In this document: positions 26,792 through 35,345 of the stretch, piece by piece
Layout: every line of letters begins with the position of its first letter
How positions within the stretch are numbered: the stretch's first letter is position 1
NCBI RefSeq assembly: GCF_004151245.1
Contig: NZ_JUIW01000011.1
Coordinates: forward strand, 1 to 64,000
DNA from: Flavobacterium beibuense
Lineage (GTDB): Bacteria; Bacteroidota; Bacteroidia; Flavobacteriales; Flavobacteriaceae
DNA: 64,000 nucleotides
Reading direction: 5' to 3'
The notes under the pieces: model-generated
What the model saw: the letters and a program-made list of their open reading frames with translations, nothing else
Databases searched by the model: none
Told to the model about the DNA's origin: nothing
Made by a program: the position numbers and the translations under genes

Positions 26792-28144
26792 TTATAGTAT
26801 TTCCTTTGATTTAACGTCATCAACGTCTTTAACCCTCGACACAAGAAGGGCTGCGATAATAAAGCTCACACCGCTTGTCATAATTGCATAAATAGCATTG
26901 CCGTTGTAAACATATTTTACAATAGGGCTTCCTATAAGCGCATTTACAATTTGCGGTATAACAATGAAGAAGTTGAATATCCCCATGTATACGCCCATTT
27001 TTTTAGGTGAAATGGAACCCGCAAGTATGGCATAAGGCATAGAAAGTATACTTGCCCATGCAATACCAACAGCAATCATGGAAACTACAACCCAGTCTTC
27101 ATTTGGCATAATGTATATTGAAAGCAAACCTAATCCACCAATAAAAAGTGATATTGAGTGTGTAAGCTTCCTTCCCAACTTAGCAGCTATAAAAGGTAAA
27201 CAGAAAGCGAATACGGCAGATACACCATTATACACCCCAAACAGAATACCTACCCAGTCTCCTGCGTTTTGATATTCGTTGCTGGATGAATCGTTAATGG
27301 AAAGTCCATAAATATGCTGTGCAATGGCCGGAGTAGTAAATACCCACATACCGAAAAGGCCAAACCAGGAGAAAAACTGTACCCAGCTTAGCTGACGCAT
27401 TGTTAAAGGCATTTTAGCAAAATCCTTAAAGATATCCGTTAGTTTTGGCTTTATAGCCTCCACTTCAGGTTCTGTAGCCTTTTCAAATGCTTCCATTTCT
27501 TCGGGCGTATACTCTTTAGTCGTTAAAACCGTAACCAGTATACTTATTACCAACACGACGGCGCCAATAATAAAAGAAAGTGTAAGATTTAAAGGAACAC
27601 TATCCCCTATCCTTTCATTTGAAACACCAAACCAGTTAGTTATTACATAAGGTAATACAGAACCGATTACTGCTCCAAAACCTATTAATGCCGTTTGTAC
27701 ACTGAAACCTAATGTACGCTGATCGCTCCTAAGGTTATCTGCCACCAGTGCCCTAAAAGGCTCCATGGCAATATTGAAGGAAGCATCCATAATCATTAGG
27801 AAACCGGCACCTACCCATAAGGCCGGCATAAGCGATATAAAAATATCGGCCTGCGGCATTAACACCAATCCTATGGAAGCAAGTAATGCCCCCGCAAGAA
27901 AGAATGGCTTTCTCCTGCCAAAACGTGTCCAGGTGTTGTCGCTGTAATGCCCTATTATAGGCTGCACTATAAGTCCCATTAACGGGGCTATAATCCAAAA
28001 CCAGGAAAGGCTGTGCACATCGGCACCAAAAATCTGAAGGATTCTGCTGGCATTTGCATTTTGTAATGCAAAGCCCATTTGGATTCCAAGATATCCGAAA
28101 CTCATGTTCCAGATTTCCAGAAAACCTAATCTACGCTTTTCCAT
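26792..28144 (-). CDS. MFS transporter, SLC45-like maltose/oligosaccharide importer
   Basis: A 450-residue inner-membrane protein with about twelve hydrophobic helices. The N-terminus LGFLEIWNMSFGYLGIQMGFA and the loop GHYSDNTWTRFGRRKPF (D/RxGRR motif) are typical of the sugar transporter branch related to SLC45/sucrose carriers. A cytoplasmic central loop is acidic. As first gene of the operon with pgmB, phosphorylase and amylases, it most likely imports maltose or short maltodextrins by cation symport. Upstream is an unusually structured leader. Confidence 0.88.
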   Translation of the reverse strand: MEKRRLGFLEIWNMSFGYLGIQMGFALQNANASRILQIFGADVHSLSWFWIIAPLMGLIVQPIIGHYSDNTWTRFGRRKPFFLAGALLASIGLVLMPQADIFISLMPALWVGAGFLMIMDASFNIAMEPFRALVADNLRSDQRTLGFSVQTALIGFGAVIGSVLPYVITNWFGVSNERIGDSVPLNLTLSFIIGAVVLVISILVTVLTTKEYTPEEMEAFEKATEPEVEAIKPKLTDIFKDFAKMPLTMRQLSWVQFFSWFGLFGMWVFTTPAIAQHIYGLSINDSSSNEYQNAGDWVGILFGVYNGVSAVFAFCLPFIAAKLGRKLTHSISLFIGGLGLLSIYIMPNEDWVVVSMIAVGIAWASILSMPYAILAGSISPKKMGVYMGIFNFFIVIPQIVNALIGSPIVKYVYNGNAIYAIMTSGVSFIIAALLVSRVKDVDDVKSKEIL

Positions 28145-28168
28145 TATCGTAATTTAAATTTATAATAC

Positions 28169-28232
28169 GATAAGCGCGTGGCTTATCAAAACTTACTTTT
28201 TGTTGCGAAGTGAAGTATAAGCTTTGATAATC
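28169..28232 (-). promoter_or_regulatory. Structured leader of the maltose transporter operon
   Basis: Two overlapping inverted repeats. The long one pairs 28218-28232 with 28181-28195 (15 positions, one mismatch and one G-U). The short one pairs GATAAGC and GCTTATC around a 5-nt loop (28169-28187). They share 28181-28187 and cannot form together. Both lie in the predicted 5' untranslated region. Confidence 0.55.
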
Positions 28233-28237
28233 AGTGA

Positions 28238-28245
28238 CAAATATA
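28238..28245 (-). promoter_or_regulatory. Candidate -7 element of the maltose transporter operon
   Basis: TATATTTG on the minus strand matches TAnnTTTG. Transcription would begin close to 28233, at the edge of the long inverted repeat. Confidence 0.5.
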
Positions 28246-28347
28246 TATTATTTTTAATCTAATACTATGCTTTTAAATATTAATTTTTTTAGAGCAGGCT
28301 CAAAAACACGGTTTTCAAAACACTGAATTACAACTAATTAAACAAAA

Positions 28348-29370
28348 CTACAACGTTGGCGTAGATTCTCTCTCTACCAAGTGAGTTTCTATTACTTCGG
28401 TACGGTAATGTTCGTCTTCCTCCTCCATTTCAAGTCGGTCAATCAGCATTTTCGCAGCGCGGCCTCCCATCTTAATTCCGTTTTGGCTAACCGTGGTTAT
28501 GCTAGGTGTAGAGAACTGCGAAATGATACCATCGGTAAATCCTATAACCGAAAGGTCTTCGGGAACATTAACCCCCATTTTTGCTGCAAGCTTAATGCTT
28601 GTTACCGCAAAAAGCTCATTAACCGCAAATATGGCATCGGGCTTTTGCTCATCCAGCAATCGCTCAATCTTAACCGAGCAGTTTTCTATATCCTCTATCT
28701 TAACGATCATTTCTTCCTCTATTGGCATGTTATGGTCTCTAAGTGCTTTAAGGTAACCTTCTGTACGGAGTTTACCAACGCTAACATAATCTACCGTAGT
28801 AACAAGTGCTATCTTTTTAAAGCCCTTGCTTATAAGATAATCCACAGCCTCATAAGCCGCCATCTGATCGTCTATTATTACTTTATCGCAAAATACATCG
28901 TTAGTAATCCTGTCAAACATAACAACCGGCATACCCTGGTTAATAACCTCTACTATATGGTGAAAGTCCTTTTTAAGCTGGGTTTCTTTAGAAAGCGACA
29001 TAATAAATCCGTCTATACTGCCATTTGCCAGCATCTCCATATTTATAACCTCCTTATCAAACGACTCGTCTGAAAGACATACAATTACGTTATAGCCATT
29101 TTCATTTGCTACCTGTTCTATACCACTAATAACTGTAGCAAAAAAGTGATGCACAATCTCCGGAATGATAATCCCAATCGTTTTTGTCCTCTTGTTCTTA
29201 AGGCTTAATGCAATATTGTTTGGCTTGTAGTTATATAGTTTGGCAAATGCCTGAACTTTTTGTCTTGTATCCTCACTTATTTCGGGGCTGTTTCTTAGTG
29301 ATTTTGAAACCGTTGAAATAGATACATCCAGTTCTCTTGCAATTTGCTTTAGCGTGACTTTTCTTTTCAT
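28348..29370 (-). CDS. LacI-family transcriptional regulator of the maltose locus
   Basis: The frame opens at 29439, but the ATG at 29368-29370 starts exactly at the DNA-binding domain (MKRKVTLKQIARELDVSIST), giving 340 residues. The helix-turn-helix and hinge segments VSISTVSKSLRNSPEI and YKPNNIALSL are typical LacI. A periplasmic-binding-protein-like sensor domain follows (TIGIIIPEIVHHFFATVISG, GSIDGFIMSL, PDAIFAVNE). It should bind a sugar or sugar phosphate and control the two divergent maltose operons. Paired operator-like repeats lie between it and susC. Confidence 0.92.
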   Translation of the reverse strand: MKRKVTLKQIARELDVSISTVSKSLRNSPEISEDTRQKVQAFAKLYNYKPNNIALSLKNKRTKTIGIIIPEIVHHFFATVISGIEQVANENGYNVIVCLSDESFDKEVINMEMLANGSIDGFIMSLSKETQLKKDFHHIVEVINQGMPVVMFDRITNDVFCDKVIIDDQMAAYEAVDYLISKGFKKIALVTTVDYVSVGKLRTEGYLKALRDHNMPIEEEMIVKIEDIENCSVKIERLLDEQKPDAIFAVNELFAVTSIKLAAKMGVNVPEDLSVIGFTDGIISQFSTPSITTVSQNGIKMGGRAAKMLIDRLEMEEEDEHYRTEVIETHLVERESTPTL

Positions 29371-29475
29371 TTTATCGATAAAAAATAACATTTCGTAAAT
29401 AAAGGTAATCTTAAATTTTATTAGTAGCAATATTCTCACGCAATTATTGTAAATTAAGAAAAGTTTTCAACACGC

Positions 29476-29511
29476 AAACGTTTTCGGTGGGTTGTAAATA
29501 CGAAAACGTTT
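29476..29511. promoter_or_regulatory. Paired LacI-type operator candidates
   Basis: AAACGTTTTCG at 29476-29486 and its exact reverse complement CGAAAACGTTT at 29501-29511. Each is itself centred on a palindromic AAACGTTT core with the central CG typical of LacI-family operators. The centres are 28 bp apart, between lacI and susC. Confidence 0.65.
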
Positions 29512-29597
29512 TTTTGAGTCAGGATTTTACATAATTTTAACATTCGAAGTGAATTATAAGCAAAAACAAAACACAAAATTAACCCAAACAAATTGTA

Positions 29598-32555
29598 ATG
29601 AGAACAATGTATAAAAAGTTATTGCTTTTGTTACTACTGCTCCCTTTAAACATGCTGGCTCAGAGCACTTTAACAGGAACAGTTAGTGATGGCGCAACCG
29701 GTGAGCCACTCCCGGGCGTAAACGTAATTGTTGAGGGTACTACAAACGGTACCGCTACCGATTTTGATGGTAACTTTACCCTCCCCAACATTAACAACGG
29801 GCAACGCATTGTATTCAGCTTTATCGGTTATGCCGATCAGGTTATTGAATACAACGGACAATCCTCCCTAACTATTAGCTTACAGGAGGATACCACTCAA
29901 CTTGAAGAAGTAGTGGTTGTAGGATATGGTACTGTTAAAAAGAAAGATGCAACAGGATCAGTTGAAGTAATTACTCCTAAAACCTTTAATAAAGGCTTTA
30001 ATGCTACCGCAGAAAACCAGATAAATGGTAGGGTTGCCGGTGTTACTATCGCTACAAATGGTGCTCCGGGATCAGGATCAGACATAAGGATTAGAGGAGG
30101 TGCCTCATTAGGAGCAAACAACTCTCCCCTTATCGTTATTGACGGGCTACCTATAAGCAATGATAATGTAGGAGGTTCTACAAGTATTCTTGCTTCAATT
30201 AACCCTAATGATATTGAATCATACTCTATCTTAAAAGATGCCTCGGCAACAGCAATTTATGGTTCAAGAGCATCAAATGGTGTAATAATTATTACTACTA
30301 AAAAAGGAAACAAAGGTGATCTTAAAGTTTCTTTTAACGCCTTGACAACTTATAATACTCTTGCCAAAAAGGTAAACATGCTTTCTTCAAGTGATTACAG
30401 GAATCTTGTAAATGAGTTTGGAACACCTACGCAAGTAGCCCTTTTAGGAGATGCTAACACTGACTGGCAAGATGAGATTTTTGAAAACACCATGTCAGTT
30501 AACAGTAACCTTACCCTTACAGGAAACCTTTTTAAGACGTTACCTGTAAGACTATCTGTAGGATACACAGATGTACCGGGACTTTTAAAAACAGGTGAAT
30601 TTAAAAGAACAACAACTTCACTTGCTTTAAACCCTTCTTTCTTTGACGATCATCTTAAAATTAATTTAAATGCAAATGTTACATGGCAGGACAATCGTTT
30701 TGCTGATGAAGGTGCAATAGGAAATGCTCTACGCTTTGACCCAACACAGCCTGTTTATGATGCCGACTCTTATTATGGAGGATATTTTGAATGGCTTGAG
30801 GCAGATGGAGACAGAGTTGTTACAGGTTCCCAAATGAACCCCGTTTCTTTATTAGAGCAAAGAAGAAATGTAACTGACAACAGAAGAATTTATGGTAACG
30901 TACAATTTGATTATAAATTTCACTTTTTTGAAGATTTAAGAGCTGTATTAAACCTTGGATTAGACAAACAGGAAGGTAGCGGAACTAACACTCTTTCTAA
31001 CATGAGTCCTGCAGGATACTCAACAGGCTCTTATAGCAACGGAAACTTTGTTAACTACGGGTCTTTAACTACATTTACTGACAGCAGACAAAACAAACTA
31101 CTGGATGCCTACCTGGTTTATGCTAAAGAAATAGGTAAAGTCAACTTAGACCTTACCGGTGGTTATTCTTACCAGCTTTTTGAAGCAGAACAATTTAACA
31201 GTGGTAATATTTATGACCCTAATTCAATTGCAGACGTTAATACAAACCCTGACATTAACTTGCAGAGTTATTTTGCCAGAATGAATATCGACTTCAGCAA
31301 GAAATACCTGCTTACCTTAAATTACAGAAGAGATGGTACTTCTCGTTTTTCACCAGAAAACAGATGGGGTAATTTTTACAGCGGTGCTTTTGCTTGGAGA
31401 ATTAGTGAAGAAGCATTTCTTAAAGACTCAAAAACCATTTCAGATCTTAAGCTGAGAGTAGGCCTTGGTGTTACAGGACAGCAGGACATCGCCGCAGCTT
31501 ATGAGTATATACCAAGATACACCACTTCAACATCTACTCAGGGGCAGTATCAGTTCGGAAACATTTTTGTTCCATACGGACGTCCACAGGGTTATAATAC
31601 AGGCTTAAAATGGGAAGAAACTACAGACAAGACTATTGGTTTAGATTATGGCTTCTTTAACAACAGGCTAACTGGTTCATTAAACTTCTTTGAAAAAAAA
31701 TCTGAAGATCTTCTTGCCTCTGTTCCTTATCCTGACGGAGCTAACCTAACAAATCAGGGCTTTAGAAACTTTGGTAGCTTTACAACAAGAGGTTTTGAAT
31801 TCATGATAGACTATAACATAGTACAAAGCCAGGATTTTTACTGCAATGTAAACTTCAACATGTTCTATAACGATCGTGAAATTAATGACCTTGCAAATGG
31901 TGTAGACATACCTACCGGAGATATACAAGGTGGTGGGGGTAATACTATCCAGGTACATTCTGTTGATTATTCCCCTTTTTCTTTTTATGTATACGAACAA
32001 GTGTATGATGTTAACGGAAAACCTGTAGAAGGTGTATATGTAGACAGAAACAAAGACGGTATAATTAATGAAAATGACCGATACAGATACAAAAAACCAT
32101 ATGCTGACTTTACGTTTGGTTTCCAGAACAATATGGCCTACAAAAACTTTGATTTCTCTATGGCATGGAGAGCAAGTGTAGGAAACTATATGTACAACAA
32201 CGTAGCTTCTAACGCTGGTGTTTTACAGGCAGGAATAAGATACAATGATGTAATCAGTAATATACATTCTGACTTTTATAACACAGGTTTCCTTGAAGAG
32301 GGTAATAACAGGTTTTTCTCAGACTATTATATTCAGGACGCATCATGGATAAAGCTTGACAACATTACACTGGGATACACAATTATGGACCCACTGGGTT
32401 ACCAGAATTCAAAACTAAGAGTAAACGTTGGTGTTCAAAACGTACTTACTATTACAGATTATGATGGTGTAGACCCTGAAATATTCAGTGGTATTGACAA
32501 TACTATCTATCCTCGTGCGAGAATGTTCATGTTTGGAGTAAACCTAGACTTTTAA
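29598..32555 (+). CDS. susC: SusC/RagA-family TonB-linked outer-membrane transporter
   Basis: A 985-residue outer-membrane barrel. The signal peptide ends in LNMLAQS. An N-terminal carboxypeptidase-regulatory-like domain (TLTGTVSDGATGEPLPGVNV, about residues 24-100) is followed by a TonB box region (LEEVVVVGYG) and plug with the SusC signature IRGGASLGANNSPLIVIDG, then a large barrel ending in F. It imports oligosaccharides together with the SusD lipoprotein encoded 10 bp downstream. The locus context points to maltodextrins. It is first in susC-susD-susE-amylase. Confidence 0.95.
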   Translation: MRTMYKKLLLLLLLLPLNMLAQSTLTGTVSDGATGEPLPGVNVIVEGTTNGTATDFDGNFTLPNINNGQRIVFSFIGYADQVIEYNGQSSLTISLQEDTTQLEEVVVVGYGTVKKKDATGSVEVITPKTFNKGFNATAENQINGRVAGVTIATNGAPGSGSDIRIRGGASLGANNSPLIVIDGLPISNDNVGGSTSILASINPNDIESYSILKDASATAIYGSRASNGVIIITTKKGNKGDLKVSFNALTTYNTLAKKVNMLSSSDYRNLVNEFGTPTQVALLGDANTDWQDEIFENTMSVNSNLTLTGNLFKTLPVRLSVGYTDVPGLLKTGEFKRTTTSLALNPSFFDDHLKINLNANVTWQDNRFADEGAIGNALRFDPTQPVYDADSYYGGYFEWLEADGDRVVTGSQMNPVSLLEQRRNVTDNRRIYGNVQFDYKFHFFEDLRAVLNLGLDKQEGSGTNTLSNMSPAGYSTGSYSNGNFVNYGSLTTFTDSRQNKLLDAYLVYAKEIGKVNLDLTGGYSYQLFEAEQFNSGNIYDPNSIADVNTNPDINLQSYFARMNIDFSKKYLLTLNYRRDGTSRFSPENRWGNFYSGAFAWRISEEAFLKDSKTISDLKLRVGLGVTGQQDIAAAYEYIPRYTTSTSTQGQYQFGNIFVPYGRPQGYNTGLKWEETTDKTIGLDYGFFNNRLTGSLNFFEKKSEDLLASVPYPDGANLTNQGFRNFGSFTTRGFEFMIDYNIVQSQDFYCNVNFNMFYNDREINDLANGVDIPTGDIQGGGGNTIQVHSVDYSPFSFYVYEQVYDVNGKPVEGVYVDRNKDGIINENDRYRYKKPYADFTFGFQNNMAYKNFDFSMAWRASVGNYMYNNVASNAGVLQAGIRYNDVISNIHSDFYNTGFLEEGNNRFFSDYYIQDASWIKLDNITLGYTIMDPLGYQNSKLRVNVGVQNVLTITDYDGVDPEIFSGIDNTIYPRARMFMFGVNLDF

Positions 32556-32565
32556 AAATTGACCT

Positions 32566-34167
32566 ATGAAAAAATTTACGAACATATTAACCTTAAGAGC
32601 GCTATTACTTCTGCTAATAGCATCTATGGGAATTTCCTGTACAGATGACCTTGATGTTGTACCACAGGACGATGATGACTTCACTGCAGAAAAATATTAT
32701 GAAAACCCTCAGGCCTACAGAATGTTTTTGGCAAAACTATATGGAGGCCTTGCAAGAGCAGGTATTGGTGAAGGAGACGGAGGAGAAGATATAGGCGGTA
32801 TAAGAAATGACTTTAGCCCTTATTTGCGATCTCTTTTTACTATGCAGGAACTACCTTCTGATGAAGCAGTAATTGCATGGCAGGATGGTAACTTACCATC
32901 TATGAATACACATACATGGACCAGTAACAATGAGTTTATCTATGTAATGTATTCAAGAACTTTTTACCAGATAAGCTTAGCAAACGAGTTTTTAAGACAG
33001 TCTACAGACGAGAAAGTTAGCAGCAGGCCTGTTGACCCTGCCATTGTAGCAGACATGCAGTCTTACAGAGCTGAAGCCCGCTTTCTTAGAGCATTGTCTT
33101 ACTGGCATGCACTAGACCTTTTTGGTAAGATTCCTATTGTTACAGAAAACGACCCTGTGGGCTTCTTTTTCCCTGAACAAAAAAGCAAGCAAGAGGTATT
33201 TGACTACATTGTAGACGAACTTAATGCTATAGATGCCGATTTAAAAGCTTCTCAAACTAACGAGTATGGCCGTGCCGACAGAGTAGCTGCAAAAATGCTT
33301 TTAGCTAATGTACTGCTTAATGCTGAAGTATACATAGGCGAAGACCGATATGCTGAAGCAGCAGCTGCCATAAATGATGTATTGGCTTCCAGCTACCAGA
33401 TTGCACAGGTTCCTTATTCTTACCTGTTTATGGCTGACAATGACACCAATGGTGCACAAAACGAATTTATATTCCCTGTAAGGTTTGATGGCCAATATAC
33501 CACAGGTGGAGGTACTTACTATATAATTCACGCTGCTATATTGAGTTCTATGAACGCTAGTGATTTTGGTGTTAATACAGGATGGAAAGGATTAAGAACA
33601 AGAAGAGAGTTTGTTAATAAATTTGATGATATATCCGGAGCTACTGATAACAGGGCTAAATTCCATACAGAAGGCCAGACTCTTGACTTGACAAACATCT
33701 CTAATGAAATTTACGGATATGGTATTACTAAGTGGAGTAATAAAAAATCTAATGGCGAAAACGGATCTGATCCCGGTTTAAATTTCGTAGATACCGACTT
33801 CCCTCTATTTAGACTTGCAGACGCTTATCTTATATATGCAGAGTTAGCTGTTAGGGGTCATGGGTCTTTAACACAAGCAAGAGATTATGTAAATGTTTTA
33901 AGGAACAGAGCCAATGCTCCTACAATTACTGAAGCAAACTTAAATCTTGACTTTATTCTTGATGAAAGAGCAAGAGAGCTATACTGGGAGTGCCACAGAC
34001 GTACCGATTTAATACGTTTTGGCAAATTTACCGGTGGTTCTTACCTATGGCAGTGGAAAGGCGATGCGATTAATGGTTCCCCTATATCAGAACATCTTAA
34101 ACTGTTCCCGATACCTTCAAGAGCAATAACTGCTAATCCGTCATTACAACAAAACACAGGATATTAA
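32566..34167 (+). CDS. susD: SusD/RagB-family glycan-binding lipoprotein
   Basis: A 533-residue surface lipoprotein with a signal ending in the lipobox MGISC. The fold is alpha-helical with TPR-like repeats; family segments visible are YRAEARFLRALSYWHALDLF, near residue 165, and LDERARELYWECHRRTDLIRFG near the C-terminus. SusD caps the SusC pore and binds the incoming glycan. The gene is 10 bp after susC and 21 bp before the susE-like gene. Confidence 0.95.
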   Translation: MKKFTNILTLRALLLLLIASMGISCTDDLDVVPQDDDDFTAEKYYENPQAYRMFLAKLYGGLARAGIGEGDGGEDIGGIRNDFSPYLRSLFTMQELPSDEAVIAWQDGNLPSMNTHTWTSNNEFIYVMYSRTFYQISLANEFLRQSTDEKVSSRPVDPAIVADMQSYRAEARFLRALSYWHALDLFGKIPIVTENDPVGFFFPEQKSKQEVFDYIVDELNAIDADLKASQTNEYGRADRVAAKMLLANVLLNAEVYIGEDRYAEAAAAINDVLASSYQIAQVPYSYLFMADNDTNGAQNEFIFPVRFDGQYTTGGGTYYIIHAAILSSMNASDFGVNTGWKGLRTRREFVNKFDDISGATDNRAKFHTEGQTLDLTNISNEIYGYGITKWSNKKSNGENGSDPGLNFVDTDFPLFRLADAYLIYAELAVRGHGSLTQARDYVNVLRNRANAPTITEANLNLDFILDERARELYWECHRRTDLIRFGKFTGGSYLWQWKGDAINGSPISEHLKLFPIPSRAITANPSLQQNTGY

Positions 34168-34188
34168 TAAAACTAACATTTACTAAAG

Positions 34189-35289
34189 ATGAAAAATATA
34201 TCAAAATCATTACTTATTTTATTTGGAGTGCTTGCATTTTCATGTAGCAACGACGATGTAGAAGACAGGCCGGTTATTATACCCGGAGATGCTCCTGTAT
34301 TAGCAGCCCCTGAAGACGGCAATAGTTATGTCCTTACAATTGAGCAGGCCTCTGAGCAGGCAGAACGTTTTGTATGGTCATCAGCCACTTTTGGAGAAGA
34401 TGTTGCAATTACTTACACACTAGAAATCGACATGGATGGAGCTGAATTTGCCTCTCCACAAGTTTTAGGTTCTGTAATTGGTGAAAACCAGTTATCTGTT
34501 TCTGTAGAATCGTTAAACAATGCTGTACTTGCAGCCGGAGGAACAGCCTTTGAGCAAGCAGATTATCAGGTTAGAGTAAAAGCAAGTGTAAATGATACGT
34601 TTGAACCTTTATACAGTAATGTTGCAACCATTACCGTAACACCATATGTATCGGTAGTACCACCTTTATACCTAGTAGGTGCACCTCAGGCTTATTATGG
34701 ACTTAATGCATGGGATAACACTACTGCAATAGAAATGAGATATATAGGTGACGGTATTACTAAGGTATATGAAGCCTATCTTAAAGTAGCTCCTGGTGAC
34801 GGATTTAAATTTATAGGCCAACAGGGAAGCTGGGATAACGGAAACTATGGTGTTATTGGTGGCGTTCAGGATGGTAACCTTGAAAATTCTGGAGGAAGCG
34901 GTGATATCAAAGTTGCCGAAAATGATGGTCAGGGCCTATACTATATTCAGGTAAACATTGATGAACTAACCTACAAATCTGTTAAAATGAACTGGGGTAT
35001 TATTGGTGCAGCTACTCCTGGCGGATGGGATGGTGAAACTGCTATGACCTATGATTTTGATAGCAATAGCTTCTCTATCGATGTTACCCTAACTCAGGAT
35101 AACATGAAATTTAGATGTAAGAATGCAGGAGATGCGATTTACAGCAACGAATGGGCTTTCCAGACAGGAAACAGTGACCCTATGGTAGCTTATGATAATG
35201 GTGCCGGAGACATTGCCGTAGCGGCTGGTGCAACTACCATAACATACTCGGTAGCTTTTGACGGAGTTGTTTCCGTATCAGGACTTTAA
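34189..35289 (+). CDS. SusE/SusF-like starch-binding lipoprotein
   Basis: A 366-residue lipoprotein (lipobox AFSC). The N-terminal part resembles the SusE domain (APVLAAPEDGNSYVLTIEQA). Two later modules look like starch-binding repeats, each with a W-centred strand: GDGFKFIGQQGSWDNGNYG and MKFRCKNAGDAIYSNEW. SusE-type proteins bind starch at the cell surface and assist SusC-SusD. It is third in the operon and is followed by a terminator that can reduce read-through into the amylase gene. Confidence 0.85.
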   Translation: MKNISKSLLILFGVLAFSCSNDDVEDRPVIIPGDAPVLAAPEDGNSYVLTIEQASEQAERFVWSSATFGEDVAITYTLEIDMDGAEFASPQVLGSVIGENQLSVSVESLNNAVLAAGGTAFEQADYQVRVKASVNDTFEPLYSNVATITVTPYVSVVPPLYLVGAPQAYYGLNAWDNTTAIEMRYIGDGITKVYEAYLKVAPGDGFKFIGQQGSWDNGNYGVIGGVQDGNLENSGGSGDIKVAENDGQGLYYIQVNIDELTYKSVKMNWGIIGAATPGGWDGETAMTYDFDSNSFSIDVTLTQDNMKFRCKNAGDAIYSNEWAFQTGNSDPMVAYDNGAGDIAVAAGATTITYSVAFDGVVSVSGL

Positions 35290-35301
35290 TATAATTGTTT
35301 T

Positions 35302-35333
35302 AAAAAAGGGCTGTGTTAAACAGCCCTTTTTAT
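35302..35333 (+). terminator. Terminator after susE
   Basis: AAAAAAGGGCTGT, loop GTTAA, ACAGCCCTTTTTA. It lies 13 bp before the ATG of the secreted amylase, so the amylase is either expressed by read-through or as a weak tail of the operon. Confidence 0.85.
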
Positions 35334-35345
35334 CTTTTTATCATC

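Noticed and set aside
28381..29073. A 230-codon plus-strand frame
   Set aside because: It is antisense to the LacI regulator, which is conserved over this whole stretch; the frame is tyrosine- and asparagine-rich shadow sequence.
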